A stretch of DNA of 64,000 nt from Bacillus tianshenii (GCA_020524525.2 CP129018.1:2236115-2300114), one strand, 5' to 3'; positions 29,853-38,402 are shown, counted from the stretch's first letter. Made by a program: numbers and translations. Notes: generated by a model not told the origin, from the letters alone.

Positions 29853-30965
29853 TTAAATAATGGATGGTCGGATTGAGACACTAACTCCTTTTGGTACATA
29901 TGCTCTTACCTTTGTTCCAGGTTCATTTACGACAACCCAGCCAAGGCCTGAGAAGACAATATCTGTTTTTGATTCACGAATCGTAAATTCATGCTTCACA
30001 AGCTCTGGAAATTCATCTAGTTGCTCTGGATATGGCGGTGTTAATAATTCACCGACGTTATTCTTATAGACGTCATCTGCTTTCTCTGTCTTTGTACGGT
30101 GAATATACAAGTCATTTGATACATAACAAGTAAAGGAAGTGCGTCCGCCTGAAACATGATCTAGGCGAGCAAGACCTCCAAAAAACAAAGTTTGCTCTTC
30201 ATTTAGCTGATACACTTTCGGCTTAATTTCTTTTCTCGGTGTTATTACTTTAAGCCCTTTTGCGTCAACAAAATGAGCCATCTGATGATGATTAATAATG
30301 CCTGGTGTATCATACATCACTGCTTGGTCGTCAAGCGGAATATCAATTAAATCAAGCGTTGTGCCAGGAAATTGTGATGTTGTAATGACATCGTCCTTCT
30401 CATCAGAGAACTGTTTAATAATACGGTTGATAAATGTGGATTTTCCAACATTCGTACAACCAACAACATACACATCCTTGCCTTCCCGGTATTTATCAAT
30501 AAGTGCTGCCAGTTCCGTAATGCCATGGCCTTTAGCTGCACTAATAAGCGCCACATCAATCGGCTTCATTCCAAGCTCTTTTGCCGAATGACGCATCCAA
30601 TGCAACAGTTTGTTTTCTGTTACTGATTTCGGCAGCACATCCTGTTTATTTCCTACTAAAAGAATCGGGTTCTTCCCTGCAAAACGATGCAGGCCAGGTA
30701 ACCAGCTTCCATTAAAGTCAAAAATATCGACAATCTTTACAACAAGAGCATCTGACTTCCCAATTCCATTTAAAATTTTAAGAAAATCATCATCTGTTAA
30801 GGAAACATCTTGAATCTCATTATAATGCTTCAAACGAAAGCAACGCTGACAAATGATATCGTCTTTTTCCAGCGCTGAGGGTGGCGCATAGCCCATTTCC
30901 TTCTTATCTTCTGTTTGAATCCTCACACCGCAACCGATGCAATACACTTGCTCTTCCACGTTCAT
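29853..30965 (-). CDS. yqeH: Circularly permuted ribosome-assembly GTPase YqeH
   Basis: 370 residues from ATG 30965, whose ATGA overlaps the yqeG stop. N-terminal zinc finger Cys9, Cys12, Cys39, Cys42. GTPase motifs appear in permuted order: GNKQDVLP (G4), SAAKGHG (G5), GCTNVGKST (G1), DTPGIINHHQ (G3). C-terminal domain resembles TRAP-like RNA-binding folds. Needed for 30S/16S rRNA maturation in B. subtilis. Confidence 0.97.
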   Translation of the reverse strand: MNVEEQVYCIGCGVRIQTEDKKEMGYAPPSALEKDDIICQRCFRLKHYNEIQDVSLTDDDFLKILNGIGKSDALVVKIVDIFDFNGSWLPGLHRFAGKNPILLVGNKQDVLPKSVTENKLLHWMRHSAKELGMKPIDVALISAAKGHGITELAALIDKYREGKDVYVVGCTNVGKSTFINRIIKQFSDEKDDVITTSQFPGTTLDLIDIPLDDQAVMYDTPGIINHHQMAHFVDAKGLKVITPRKEIKPKVYQLNEEQTLFFGGLARLDHVSGGRTSFTCYVSNDLYIHRTKTEKADDVYKNNVGELLTPPYPEQLDEFPELVKHEFTIRESKTDIVFSGLGWVVVNEPGTKVRAYVPKGVSVSIRPSII

Positions 30966-31477
30966 TCCTCCCAATAAATCATCCCTTTTCGCTTCATCCA
31001 GCTTAGGATGCGTCTTTCCACACGGCGATTGAATTTTGTAATAAAACCATCTGACTGCGCAACAGGCACGACAAGAATCGTATGAAAACCTGCGCGATTT
31101 CCTCCTAATACATCTGTGAGCAGTTGATCGCCGATTACAACGACATCACTTTTCTTAAGCATCATTTCTTTCAAAGCACGCCTAAAAGCCCGCCCCATCG
31201 GTTTACGGGCCGCATAGATGAACGGAACACCTACAGGCTCTGCAAATTTACGAACACGCGCTTCTTTGTTATTTGAAATGATCATAACGAGAATCCCGTG
31301 GTCTTGCATAGATCGAAACCATTCTTGCAGCTCAGGTGTTGCATCAGGTCGGTCCCATTCAACTAATGTATTATCTAGATCGGTAATGACCCCGCGTACA
31401 CCTTTTTCTTTTAATGCTTCCGGTTTTATATCCAAAATCGATTGTACATGTTGATCAGGTAAAAAATTCTTTATCAA
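30962..31477 (-). CDS. yqeG: HAD-family phosphatase YqeG
   Basis: 171 residues. HAD motif I GVITDLDNTLVEWD, motif II IISNNKE, then GRAFRRALK and VIGDQLLTDVLGGNRAG (motif IV). YqeG/GEP4-family enzymes dephosphorylate phosphatidylglycerol phosphate in some organisms; the bacterial substrate is not proven. First gene of the operon, 4-nt overlap with yqeH. No clear promoter was assigned upstream. Confidence 0.93.
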   Translation of the reverse strand: MIKNFLPDQHVQSILDIKPEALKEKGVRGVITDLDNTLVEWDRPDATPELQEWFRSMQDHGILVMIISNNKEARVRKFAEPVGVPFIYAARKPMGRAFRRALKEMMLKKSDVVVIGDQLLTDVLGGNRAGFHTILVVPVAQSDGFITKFNRRVERRILSWMKRKGMIYWEE

Positions 31478-31657
31478 CTATATCCACCTCTATCTACGAT
31501 ACACTTTTACACACTTCGACTCACATTGGTATCTTCACTATGATAACGGATTTAATCGTCACTTTCAAAATAAAATTAAACACCATAATGGGTTAAATCT
31601 CGTTAAGATAGATGTTGTCCTAAAAACTTTCGACATTTTCTGACAAAACTAAGTGCC

Positions 31658-31756
31658 TGTGGATAACTTTGTACACATTATCCCCCTTGTATTATCAAGG
31701 CTAATACCATTTACAAACATATTACCCACAATTTATCCCCTTTACTCTGTGGATAT
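31658..31756. promoter_or_regulatory. DnaA-box cluster upstream of sda
   Basis: Perfect box TGTGGATAA (31658-31666, reverse of TTATCCACA), and close matches TTATCCCCC (31678-31686), TTACCCACA (31722-31730), TTATCCCCT (31733-31741) and TGTGGATAT (31748-31756). Five boxes within 100 nt point to direct DnaA control of sda, as reported in B. subtilis. Nothing coding was seen in 31478-31872. Confidence 0.85.
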
Positions 31757-31757
31757 A

Positions 31758-31793
31758 AGAACGATTGTTCTCTTTTTTGTTTCGTGATAAAGT
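31758..31793 (+). promoter_or_regulatory. sda promoter with LexA-like operator
   Basis: -35 TTGTTC (31765-31770), 17-nt spacer, -10 TAAAGT (31788-31793). The -35 is embedded in AGAACGATTGTTCT (31758-31771), a perfect-armed GAAC-N4-GTTC dyad that fits the Gram-positive LexA (DinR) box core. Confidence 0.6.
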
Positions 31794-31872
31794 ATACATA
31801 TCAACAAGAGATGCTTCATATATGCAGATACATCTTCAGATATACTTGTAAACATTTGCTGGAGGTGAAAGT

Positions 31873-32025
31873 ATGCGTGCTGTAAACATGCAGAAATTAT
31901 CAGATGACCTATTGATTGAATCATATTTAAAAGCGATTGAGTTACGTTTAAGCCCAGAATTTATTTTATTGATCGAACAAGAAATTGAACAGCGTTCCCT
32001 AACGAATAAAGTGAAAATTTCCTAA
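31873..32025 (+). CDS. sda: Sporulation checkpoint protein Sda
   Basis: 50 residues. The core LSDDLLIESYLKAIELRLSP followed by EFILLIEQEIEQRSL is unmistakably Sda, an antiparallel helical hairpin that inhibits histidine kinase KinA and blocks Spo0A activation when replication is perturbed. ATG 31873 has GGAGGTG 7 nt upstream; a second ATG five codons in matches the B. subtilis start more closely. Preceded by DnaA boxes and a LexA-like site. Terminator follows. Confidence 0.93.
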   Translation: MRAVNMQKLSDDLLIESYLKAIELRLSPEFILLIEQEIEQRSLTNKVKIS

Positions 32026-32049
32026 AAACATACGATTTATCGCAATACA

Positions 32050-32085
32050 TTTAAACCGCTTTCCAATTTTGGAGCGGTTTTTTTA
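32050..32085 (+). terminator. Terminator of sda
   Basis: 8-bp stem AAACCGCT / AGCGGTTT (32053-32060, 32073-32080) followed by T-rich sequence. Confidence 0.88.
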
Positions 32086-32089
32086 TTTT

Positions 32090-32453
32090 TTTATCGTTTT
32101 TTGCAACATTCCTATAAATTTTTCGTATAATAAAGAGGCTTAGTCTGTTAAAAATTTCACAATATAAACTCTTTTCGAAAAAGTAAATAAATATTTGTTT
32201 TCTTTTTAAATAGGAAGAAACAGAACGAATCTTTTTATACCAACGATTCATAGCCGATTTCTGTTGAATAATAATAGGCTTTGTGCTTACAATTATAATG
32301 ATGTTTTACACTTTTATTGCTATAAGAGAAAATTCAGTAGTGTTTTGAACAGTTCTTAAGACCCTAAAACTGAGCTTACTCTTTTAGCTTGCAAGATTAG
32401 AATATAAATAGAAATCAAAGAATTTTTTTATGCTTTAAAAAGGGGGAAATGTC
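32090..32453 (+). other. AT-rich intergenic leader of the mrp operon
   Basis: No credible gene. A TATAAT occurs near 32294 but no good -35 was found at proper spacing, so the mrp promoter is not assigned. The mrpA ribosome binding site is AGGGGG near 32440. Confidence 0.4.
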
Positions 32454-34796
32454 ATGCTGCATCTCGCCGTATTAGCGCCGTTATTATTCGCGGTGTTTGT
32501 ACCGCTCTTGTATTCCAAAGTACGACCGTTACATACAGGCTGGTTTGTCCTCGTTGTACCAGTTACATTGTTTTCTTATTTTCTAACCTACTTCCCAACG
32601 ATTCAAAATGGGGCAGCATTTAAACAGCTTGAATGGATACCATCATTAGGCATCAACTTTGACCTTTATGTCGATGGGCTAAGCTTACTATTTGCATTAC
32701 TTATCACAGGTATTGGTTCACTCGTTGTACTTTATTCAATCTTTTATTTACATAAGAGTGAAAAGCTCGGACATTTCTATGTCTATCTCTTAATGTTTAT
32801 GGGCGCCATGCTTGGCGTTGTTTTATCAGATAACTTGTTTGTATTATATAGCTTTTGGGAGCTGACAAGTCTATCGTCCTTCTTATTGATTGGATATTGG
32901 AATCATAAGGAACGTTCACGCTACGGTGCTCAGAAATCACTGTTAATTACTGTGTTCGGTGGACTATCCATGCTTGGGGGCTTTGTTCTTCTATCGATAA
33001 CAGCTGGTTCAACAAGCATCAGGACAATTATTGAAAATGCAGATGTTGTTGTGAACAGCCCCGTATTTGCCGGAATTTTAATCCTAATTTTACTTGGCAC
33101 ATTCACAAAGTCAGCACAGTTTCCATTTCATATCTGGTTACCTGACGCAATGGAAGCGCCAACACCAGTTAGTGCTTATCTTCACTCCGCTACAATGGTT
33201 AAAGCAGGTATCTACTTAGTTGCACGTTTGTCATTGCTGTTTGCAGGGACAGACTTGTTCTTCCTGCTTGTCTCAGGCTTTGGCCTATTAACGTTGTGCT
33301 GGGGTTCATATATGGCTGTACGCCAAACTGATTTGAAGGCAATTCTCGCTTTTTCAACGATTAGCCAACTCGGTATGATTATGTCGATGCTTGGTTTTGG
33401 AACTGAAATTGCTGTTTTTGCGGCAGTCTTTCATATTTTTAACCACGCAACATTTAAAGGGTCTTTGTTTATGGTTGCGGGTATTGTTGACCATGAAACA
33501 GGAACACGGGATATTAGACGCCTTGGCGGTTTAATGACGTTAATGCCGATTACTGCAACACTTGCGTTATTCGGTACGTTTTCGATGGCAGGTGCACCGC
33601 TTCCTATTTTGAACGGTTTCTTAAGTAAGGAATTGTTCTTTGAATCGACTTTACACATTGCACATGAGGGTTCAAGTATTGTCGCAGCTGTTGCGCCATT
33701 CTTCCCTGTTGTTGCGATTCTTGGTAGTATCTTTACGTTTGTTTATTCAATGCTACTATTCTTTAAAACGTTTACAGGAAAAGGCGACTTAGCGCAATTG
33801 GAGAAAAAGCCGCATGAACCACCATTTGGCATGCATCTCTCTCCAATTATCCTTGTCGCATTCATTGTCGTCATTGGCTTGCTTCCAAATATCATTAACG
33901 GACCATTGATTACACCAGCGGTTAAGGCTATTCATGGGTCTGCACCACATGTTCATGTTGCATTCTGGCATGGCTTCAAGAGTGTACCACTGTTCATGTC
34001 ACTTGTTGTCCTTTGCTTCGGTATATTTCTTTACTTAACACGTGAGAAATGGGCAGCAGTCTATAATATGCTCCCAGGCCCACTTAGTGCGAACAAAGTA
34101 TATGACTACTCAGTTAAGAACATCTATACAGCTTCTGAGAAGATTACAAAGCTATACATGACAGGCTCACTGCGTCTGTACATGTTAATTATTCTAACTT
34201 TCTTAGTCGCCTTAACAGGGGTTGTTATGGCACTTACAGACGGATTTGCCATTTCTACAGAAGACTTAGCACCAATTAGTTGGACGGAAATTCTGATCGG
34301 GCTTACGATGATGGGGGCTGCGGTTGGTACTGTATTTGCGAATAATCGTATTACAGCGATTCTGGTATTAGGTGTCGTCGGTTATGGCCTTTCACTGCTA
34401 TTTGTTATTTACCGAGCACCAGACTTAGCTTTAACACAGTTGATTGTCGAAACAGTTACGGTTGCGTTATTCCTGCTTTGCTTCTATCACTTACCGAACT
34501 TAGAGAAACGGGATAACAAATCTGCAAACAACGTTATTAACTGGATTATTTCAATTGCTGTAGGAACGATTGTGACACTTGTTGCAATCGCGTCTCATAG
34601 CTCCAAAATGTTCGAAACCATTTCAGACTATTTCGTAGAAACGTCAGTAGAACTCGGCGGCGGTCATAACATCGTAAACGTCATTCTTGTTGACATGCGT
34701 GGTCTTGATACCATGCTGGAAATTACAGTACTCGGACTTGCAGCACTTGCAATCTTTACGATGATCAAACTGCGGAAGAAAGGGGAGGCTGAATAG
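32454..34796 (+). CDS. mrpA: Mrp Na+/H+ antiporter subunit A
   Basis: 780 residues, about 20 membrane helices. N-terminal part resembles complex I NuoL (YVDGLSLLFALLITGIGSLVVLYS; HSATMVKAGIYLVARLS; STISQLGMIMSMLG), C-terminal part is the MrpA-specific MbhD/E-like region (FVIYRAPDLALTQLIVETVTV; LVDMRGLDTMLEITVLGLAAL). Forms a hetero-oligomer exporting Na+ for pH and sodium tolerance, and supports sporulation in B. subtilis. Ends with a normal MrpA C-terminus; it is not the A/B fusion (no MrpB-type GHNxPGGGF motif). mrpC follows 3 nt later. Confidence 0.97.
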   Translation: MLHLAVLAPLLFAVFVPLLYSKVRPLHTGWFVLVVPVTLFSYFLTYFPTIQNGAAFKQLEWIPSLGINFDLYVDGLSLLFALLITGIGSLVVLYSIFYLHKSEKLGHFYVYLLMFMGAMLGVVLSDNLFVLYSFWELTSLSSFLLIGYWNHKERSRYGAQKSLLITVFGGLSMLGGFVLLSITAGSTSIRTIIENADVVVNSPVFAGILILILLGTFTKSAQFPFHIWLPDAMEAPTPVSAYLHSATMVKAGIYLVARLSLLFAGTDLFFLLVSGFGLLTLCWGSYMAVRQTDLKAILAFSTISQLGMIMSMLGFGTEIAVFAAVFHIFNHATFKGSLFMVAGIVDHETGTRDIRRLGGLMTLMPITATLALFGTFSMAGAPLPILNGFLSKELFFESTLHIAHEGSSIVAAVAPFFPVVAILGSIFTFVYSMLLFFKTFTGKGDLAQLEKKPHEPPFGMHLSPIILVAFIVVIGLLPNIINGPLITPAVKAIHGSAPHVHVAFWHGFKSVPLFMSLVVLCFGIFLYLTREKWAAVYNMLPGPLSANKVYDYSVKNIYTASEKITKLYMTGSLRLYMLIILTFLVALTGVVMALTDGFAISTEDLAPISWTEILIGLTMMGAAVGTVFANNRITAILVLGVVGYGLSLLFVIYRAPDLALTQLIVETVTVALFLLCFYHLPNLEKRDNKSANNVINWIISIAVGTIVTLVAIASHSSKMFETISDYFVETSVELGGGHNIVNVILVDMRGLDTMLEITVLGLAALAIFTMIKLRKKGEAE

Positions 34797-34799
34797 GGT

Positions 34800-35138
34800 A
34801 TGGAAATTTTCATGTGTATTACAGCCGGTGTACTCTTTACAATGGGCGTATACATGCTGTTACAAAAACAAATCCTGCGCATTATTATTGGCACAGGCCT
34901 CATCTCGCATGGAGCTCATCTGCTGATTTTGACGATGGGAAAACTGAAAACAGGAGCTCCTCCCATCATCGTAGAGGGTGTTGAAAAGTATACGGACCCC
35001 TTACCACAGGCGTTAATCTTAACGTCCATTGTTATCAGCTTTGGTGTCACATCGTACTTGCTCGTTCTTGCTTATCGCACATATAAAACAAACAAAACAG
35101 ATAATATGGAACAATTGAGAGGTACTGAAAATGAGTAA
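34800..35138 (+). CDS. mrpC: Mrp Na+/H+ antiporter subunit C
   Basis: 112 residues with three helices, NuoK-like: GVLFTMGVYMLLQKQILRIIIGTGLISHGAHLLIL and PLPQALILTSIVISFGVTSYLLVL. Overlaps mrpD by 8 nt. Note that mrpA precedes it directly; the mrpB gene usually found between them is absent. Confidence 0.97.
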   Translation: MEIFMCITAGVLFTMGVYMLLQKQILRIIIGTGLISHGAHLLILTMGKLKTGAPPIIVEGVEKYTDPLPQALILTSIVISFGVTSYLLVLAYRTYKTNKTDNMEQLRGTENE

Positions 35139-36612
35139 CTTAGCCATTCTGCCAATTCTACTACCGTTTCTAACTGGTGTGCTGGCTGCATTTCTTCATA
35201 AACGATTAATTGCAGTACGCACAATTACAATTACAATGTCAATTGTCACGTTGCTAACATCTTTCTATCTGGCTACAATTATTTTTAACCAGGCACCGAT
35301 TGTTCTTGAAGCAGGTGACTGGATCGCACCATTTGGGATTGTGCTTGTTGCCGACAAGCTTGCGATTACACTTGTTTTAGTAACAGACTTAATTGCGGTG
35401 GCCTGTGCCCTTTATGCATTCCGCTCACTTGATGAGGAAAAAGAACGCTTCTATTTCTATACTTTTTTCCAACTTCTTATTGCAGGTGTGAGCGGCGCAT
35501 TCTTAACAGGTGACTTATTCAACTTGTTCGTATTTTTCGAAGTGCTATTAATGGCTTCATACGGTCTCATCATTCTTGGAGGCTCCAAAGAACAGCTAAG
35601 AGAATCATTGAAATATGTGTTAATCAATTTATTCTCTTCGATGCTTTTCGTTACTACTGTTGCATTTCTTTACTCTGTTATAGGAACAGTCAACATGGCT
35701 CAATTAGCGGAACGTATCGGTGAGGTTGAACAGCAAGGTATCTTAACAGCGATCTCAATTCTCTTATTCTTAGTATTTGCAACTAAAGGGGCTCTTTTCC
35801 CGCTGTATTTCTGGCTTCCAAAGTCGTATGCAGTACCAAGCCCTGTTATTTCAGCACTGTTTGGTGCTCTCTTAACAAAAGTCGGCGTATATTCGATTTT
35901 ACGTGTTTTCACGTTGATTTTTATTCATAAGACAGACATTACACATGAGCTATTTGTTGTTCTCGCAGGTATTACAATGTTATTTGGTGTTATCGGGGCT
36001 CTATCTACACATAATATTAAGCTGATTGTTGCCTATAACATCATCCCTGCTGTTGGTTTTATGATGATGGGGATTGGCGTTTTCAACGAAACAGCTCTTG
36101 CTGGAACAGTGTATTACCTTGCACATGATATGATTGTTAAGGGCGCCTTGTTCTTACTTGCAGGAGCAATTATTAAAATTACTGGCACATCTGACCTTAG
36201 AAAAATGGGCGGATTAATTCACAATCATCAATTGCTTGGCTGGTTATTCTTAATAGCTTGTATAACACTTGCAGGTATTCCGCCATTCAGTGGTTTTATC
36301 GGAAAATATTTGCTGCTAACTGGTGCTATGGGTGAAGGACGATACTTCATCGTTGGAGCAGCTCTTCTATCAAGCTTATTAATTCTGTTATCGGTTATCC
36401 GCATATTCATTAATGCATTTTGGGGAGAAGTCAAACTTGAACGTCATCAAGAAAAAGGCAGTGAGAAAGGCATGGTCGCTCCAATTGCCCTACTCTTAGC
36501 ATTTTCAGTCATGCTGGGCTTAGGTGCTGAATGGTTCTATCCATATATTGACCAAGTTGCAGAAGCACTTGCTGATCCGTCTATCTATATCAATACGGTG
36601 CTAAAGGAGTAA
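35131..36612 (+). CDS. mrpD: Mrp Na+/H+ antiporter subunit D
   Basis: 493 residues, about 14 helices, related to NuoM/NuoN: VTDLIAVACALYAFRS, FFEVLLMASYGLII (with the conserved membrane Glu), TKGALFPLYFWLPKSYAVPSP (Lys in helix), YNIIPAVGFMMMGIG. Proton-translocating subunit. Stop overlaps the mrpE region by one base at 36612. Confidence 0.97.
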   Translation: MSNLAILPILLPFLTGVLAAFLHKRLIAVRTITITMSIVTLLTSFYLATIIFNQAPIVLEAGDWIAPFGIVLVADKLAITLVLVTDLIAVACALYAFRSLDEEKERFYFYTFFQLLIAGVSGAFLTGDLFNLFVFFEVLLMASYGLIILGGSKEQLRESLKYVLINLFSSMLFVTTVAFLYSVIGTVNMAQLAERIGEVEQQGILTAISILLFLVFATKGALFPLYFWLPKSYAVPSPVISALFGALLTKVGVYSILRVFTLIFIHKTDITHELFVVLAGITMLFGVIGALSTHNIKLIVAYNIIPAVGFMMMGIGVFNETALAGTVYYLAHDMIVKGALFLLAGAIIKITGTSDLRKMGGLIHNHQLLGWLFLIACITLAGIPPFSGFIGKYLLLTGAMGEGRYFIVGAALLSSLLILLSVIRIFINAFWGEVKLERHQEKGSEKGMVAPIALLLAFSVMLGLGAEWFYPYIDQVAEALADPSIYINTVLKE

Positions 36613-37097
36613 TGACAATGACTTTTCAAATTGTTTTGAACATCCTTGTTGCATTTATATGGATGTTTTTGAATGAATCCTATGACTTCTCCACCTTTGT
36701 AATCGGCTACATCATTGGGATTTTTCTTTTATTCATAATGAGACGTTTTATTCCAGACTTTTTTTACATGGAAAAAGTGCTAGCCATTTTGAAGCTTATG
36801 CTTCTCTTTATTAAAGAGTTAATCTTAGCAAACTTATCTGTGCTGAAATTCGTCTATAAGCCAAATTTGAAAGAAGCGCAGCCTGGAATTTTTGCTCTTC
36901 CAACAGAGCTTAGTACGAACTGGGAGATAACATTACTTGCTAATTTAATTACATTAACTCCAGGAACATTATCTGTCGCGGTTTCTCATGACCAAACAAC
37001 TATTTATATTCATGCAATGGATATTCCAGATGTTGAAGAATCCATTAACGGCATTAAAGATACGTTTGAAAAAGCAATTATGGAGGTGACAAGATAA
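36612..37097 (+). CDS. mrpE: Mrp Na+/H+ antiporter subunit E
   Basis: 161 residues. Two to three N-terminal helices, then the MrpE-typical soluble part: PGIFALPTELSTNWEITLLANLITLTPGTLS and HAMDIPDVEESINGIKDTFE. MrpE is Mrp-specific with no complex I counterpart and helps assemble the complex. Start codon overlaps the mrpD stop; mrpF begins at its stop. Confidence 0.96.
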   Translation: MTMTFQIVLNILVAFIWMFLNESYDFSTFVIGYIIGIFLLFIMRRFIPDFFYMEKVLAILKLMLLFIKELILANLSVLKFVYKPNLKEAQPGIFALPTELSTNWEITLLANLITLTPGTLSVAVSHDQTTIYIHAMDIPDVEESINGIKDTFEKAIMEVTR

Positions 37098-37387
37098 TGA
37101 CGCCATATTTACATATCGTCATTGATATTTGTTCAGTCGCCACCGCTCTATCATTAGTTATGTTGTTATACCGGGCAATTAAAGGCCCGACAAGCCCAGA
37201 TCGAGCTGTTGCGCTTGATACAATTGGGATTAATTTAATCGCCTTAACAGCGTTATACGCGATAAAAATTGAAACGACAAAGTTTAACGATATTATCTTG
37301 TTAATCGGTATTTTGGCCTTTATCGGAACAGTGGCCATCGCAAAATTCTTAGAAAAGGGTGTTATCATTGATCGAGATCGTCATTAG
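37097..37387 (+). CDS. mrpF: Mrp Na+/H+ antiporter subunit F
   Basis: 96 residues with three helices and the MrpF signature IKGPTSPDRAVALDTIGINLIAL. Small membrane subunit. The following mrpG starts inside its last codons. Confidence 0.96.
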   Translation: MTPYLHIVIDICSVATALSLVMLLYRAIKGPTSPDRAVALDTIGINLIALTALYAIKIETTKFNDIILLIGILAFIGTVAIAKFLEKGVIIDRDRH

Positions 37388-37820
37388 TTTCTTTCTAATA
37401 AGCGGCACCTTTTTTATTGTTTCTGGCTCCATTGGGATTCTTCGGTTTCCTGATGTGTACACAAGGTTACATGCTGCATCGAAAAGCGCGACTCTCGGTG
37501 TAGCTGGTATCTTAATTGCGGCTTTTCTTTTCTTTCTAGCTGAAGAACACGTCGTTAGCGGGAAGTTAATTCTTGGAATTATCTTTGTTCTGTTAACAGC
37601 TCCTGTTGGAGGGCATATGATTTCTAGAGCAGCCTACTTAAGTGGTGTGAAGCTTTGGGAAGGAAGCGTAAAGGACGAATTAAAAAACGTTACACCAAAA
37701 AAAAGACACGCACGGAGTTTAATACTCTGTACGTGTCTTTTTGCTTTAACGCTGACAGGTCCAGTAATAGTAGCACCCTCCACCAAGTACAAGCAGCAAA
37801 ATAAGCAGGATGACAATTAA
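37368..37820 (+). CDS. mrpG: Mrp Na+/H+ antiporter subunit G with unusual C-terminal extension
   Basis: 150 residues from TTG 37368 (LIEIVISFFL), 8 nt after AAAAGGG; GTG 37359 abuts that site. Three helices and the MrpG signature GSIGILRFPDVYTRLHAASKSATLG, VLLTAPVGGHMISRAAYLSG and LWEGSVKDELK, where the homologous part ends. MrpG is normally about 120 residues. Here the frame continues for about 35 residues through a bidirectional terminator hairpin and 75 nt into the antisense of the next small gene, adding a new hydrophobic tail. A lost stop codon or late frameshift is likely. Confidence 0.9.
   Translation: MIEIVISFFLISGTFFIVSGSIGILRFPDVYTRLHAASKSATLGVAGILIAAFLFFLAEEHVVSGKLILGIIFVLLTAPVGGHMISRAAYLSGVKLWEGSVKDELKNVTPKKRHARSLILCTCLFALTLTGPVIVAPSTKYKQQNKQDDN
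37703..37745. terminator. Bidirectional terminator between mrpG and the YjcZ-like gene
   Basis: AAAAGACACG / CGTGTCTTTT outer stem (10 bp) with an inner GAGT/ACTC stem and 5-nt loop. Eight T on the minus strand, five T on the plus. On the plus strand it lies inside the mrpG reading frame. Confidence 0.88.
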
Positions 37821-37910
37821 CCAATAACCGCTGCCATAACCATAATACGGTGATGCAGGATAACCGTAAGGAGGATAATAAGGTGCGCCAAAACCATAAC
37901 CATTAGCCAT
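37746..37910 (-). CDS. YjcZ-family-like small spore/coat-type peptide
   Basis: 54 residues, too short for routine calling. Start MANGYGFGAPYYPPYGYPAS, a Gly/Tyr/Pro-rich head, then one hydrophobic segment WLIVILLILLLVLGGGC and a short tail. This is the shape of YjcZ/YhzH/SscA-type sporulation peptides. Ribosome binding site AAAGGAGAG is well placed before ATG 37910. A CATATGCTG at 37941-37949 with AC 17 nt upstream resembles a sigma-K promoter, weakly. Terminator immediately downstream supports expression. Confidence 0.75.
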   Translation of the reverse strand: MANGYGFGAPYYPPYGYPASPYYGYGSGYWLIVILLILLLVLGGGCYYYWTCQR

Positions 37911-38004
37911 TGCACTTCTCTCCTTTAGATATTTTTACTACAGCATATGCCCTTGTAGACAAATTCGTTATGGACAAACGTCTAATTGTATAGGACTGAC
38001 AATA

Positions 38005-38034
38005 TAAAAAACGATGCTTTATTTAGCACCGTCA
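38005..38034 (-). terminator. Terminator of the PilZ gene
   Basis: Minus strand ACGGTGC / GCATCGT hairpin overlapping the stop codon and followed by T6. Confidence 0.55.
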
Positions 38035-38402
38035 ATTGAAGCGGAAGCGTGTAATTTGATTTGGCGAATAAGCAGCTCCTGCGTATCATCAAAAATATCT
38101 AATTCAATTCCATATATAAATGTATCAATAAACTTTTCCTGCCAAAGAACAGTGCCTTCAATCGAGAAATCTCTTTTCATCAATTCAAAATGAATCTCGA
38201 TTTTTACTTCATTTTGCTTCGCATTTAAGTCTAATGGGGCTTTAATTTTCAAACCTCGTGGGCTGATATCATGAATCTTTCCTGCACCCTGTTTACTATT
38301 GTAAGGTTTATCATTTATTTGAATGATCGAAAATTTGCAATCTAAAGGGGTGCCAAATTCATAGCGAAATGCCTCGTCTCTTCGATAGATCATCATTTTC
38401 AC
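38019..38402 (-). CDS. PilZ domain protein (putative cyclic-di-GMP receptor)
   Basis: 127 residues, a single PilZ barrel. N-terminal arginine cluster YRRDEAFR, the later DISPRG (D/NxSxxG motif), and FIDTFIYGIELDIF in the last strand. The first motif reads R-R-x4-R rather than the textbook RxxxR, so c-di-GMP binding is likely but not certain. No fused output domain: probably a small adaptor controlling motility, polysaccharide or another partner by direct contact. Stand-alone gene with its own terminator. Confidence 0.8.
   Translation of the reverse strand: MKMMIYRRDEAFRYEFGTPLDCKFSIIQINDKPYNSKQGAGKIHDISPRGLKIKAPLDLNAKQNEVKIEIHFELMKRDFSIEGTVLWQEKFIDTFIYGIELDIFDDTQELLIRQIKLHASASIDGAK

Noticed and set aside
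32051-32251. Minus-strand frame of 66 codons in the sda-mrpA gap
   Set aside because: Basic, low-complexity and AT-driven; starts without a ribosome binding site and overlaps the sda terminator.
32454-34796. MrpA/MrpB fusion to explain the missing mrpB
   Set aside because: 780 residues is the normal length of unfused MrpA, the tail is the normal MrpA end, and no MrpB signature is present.
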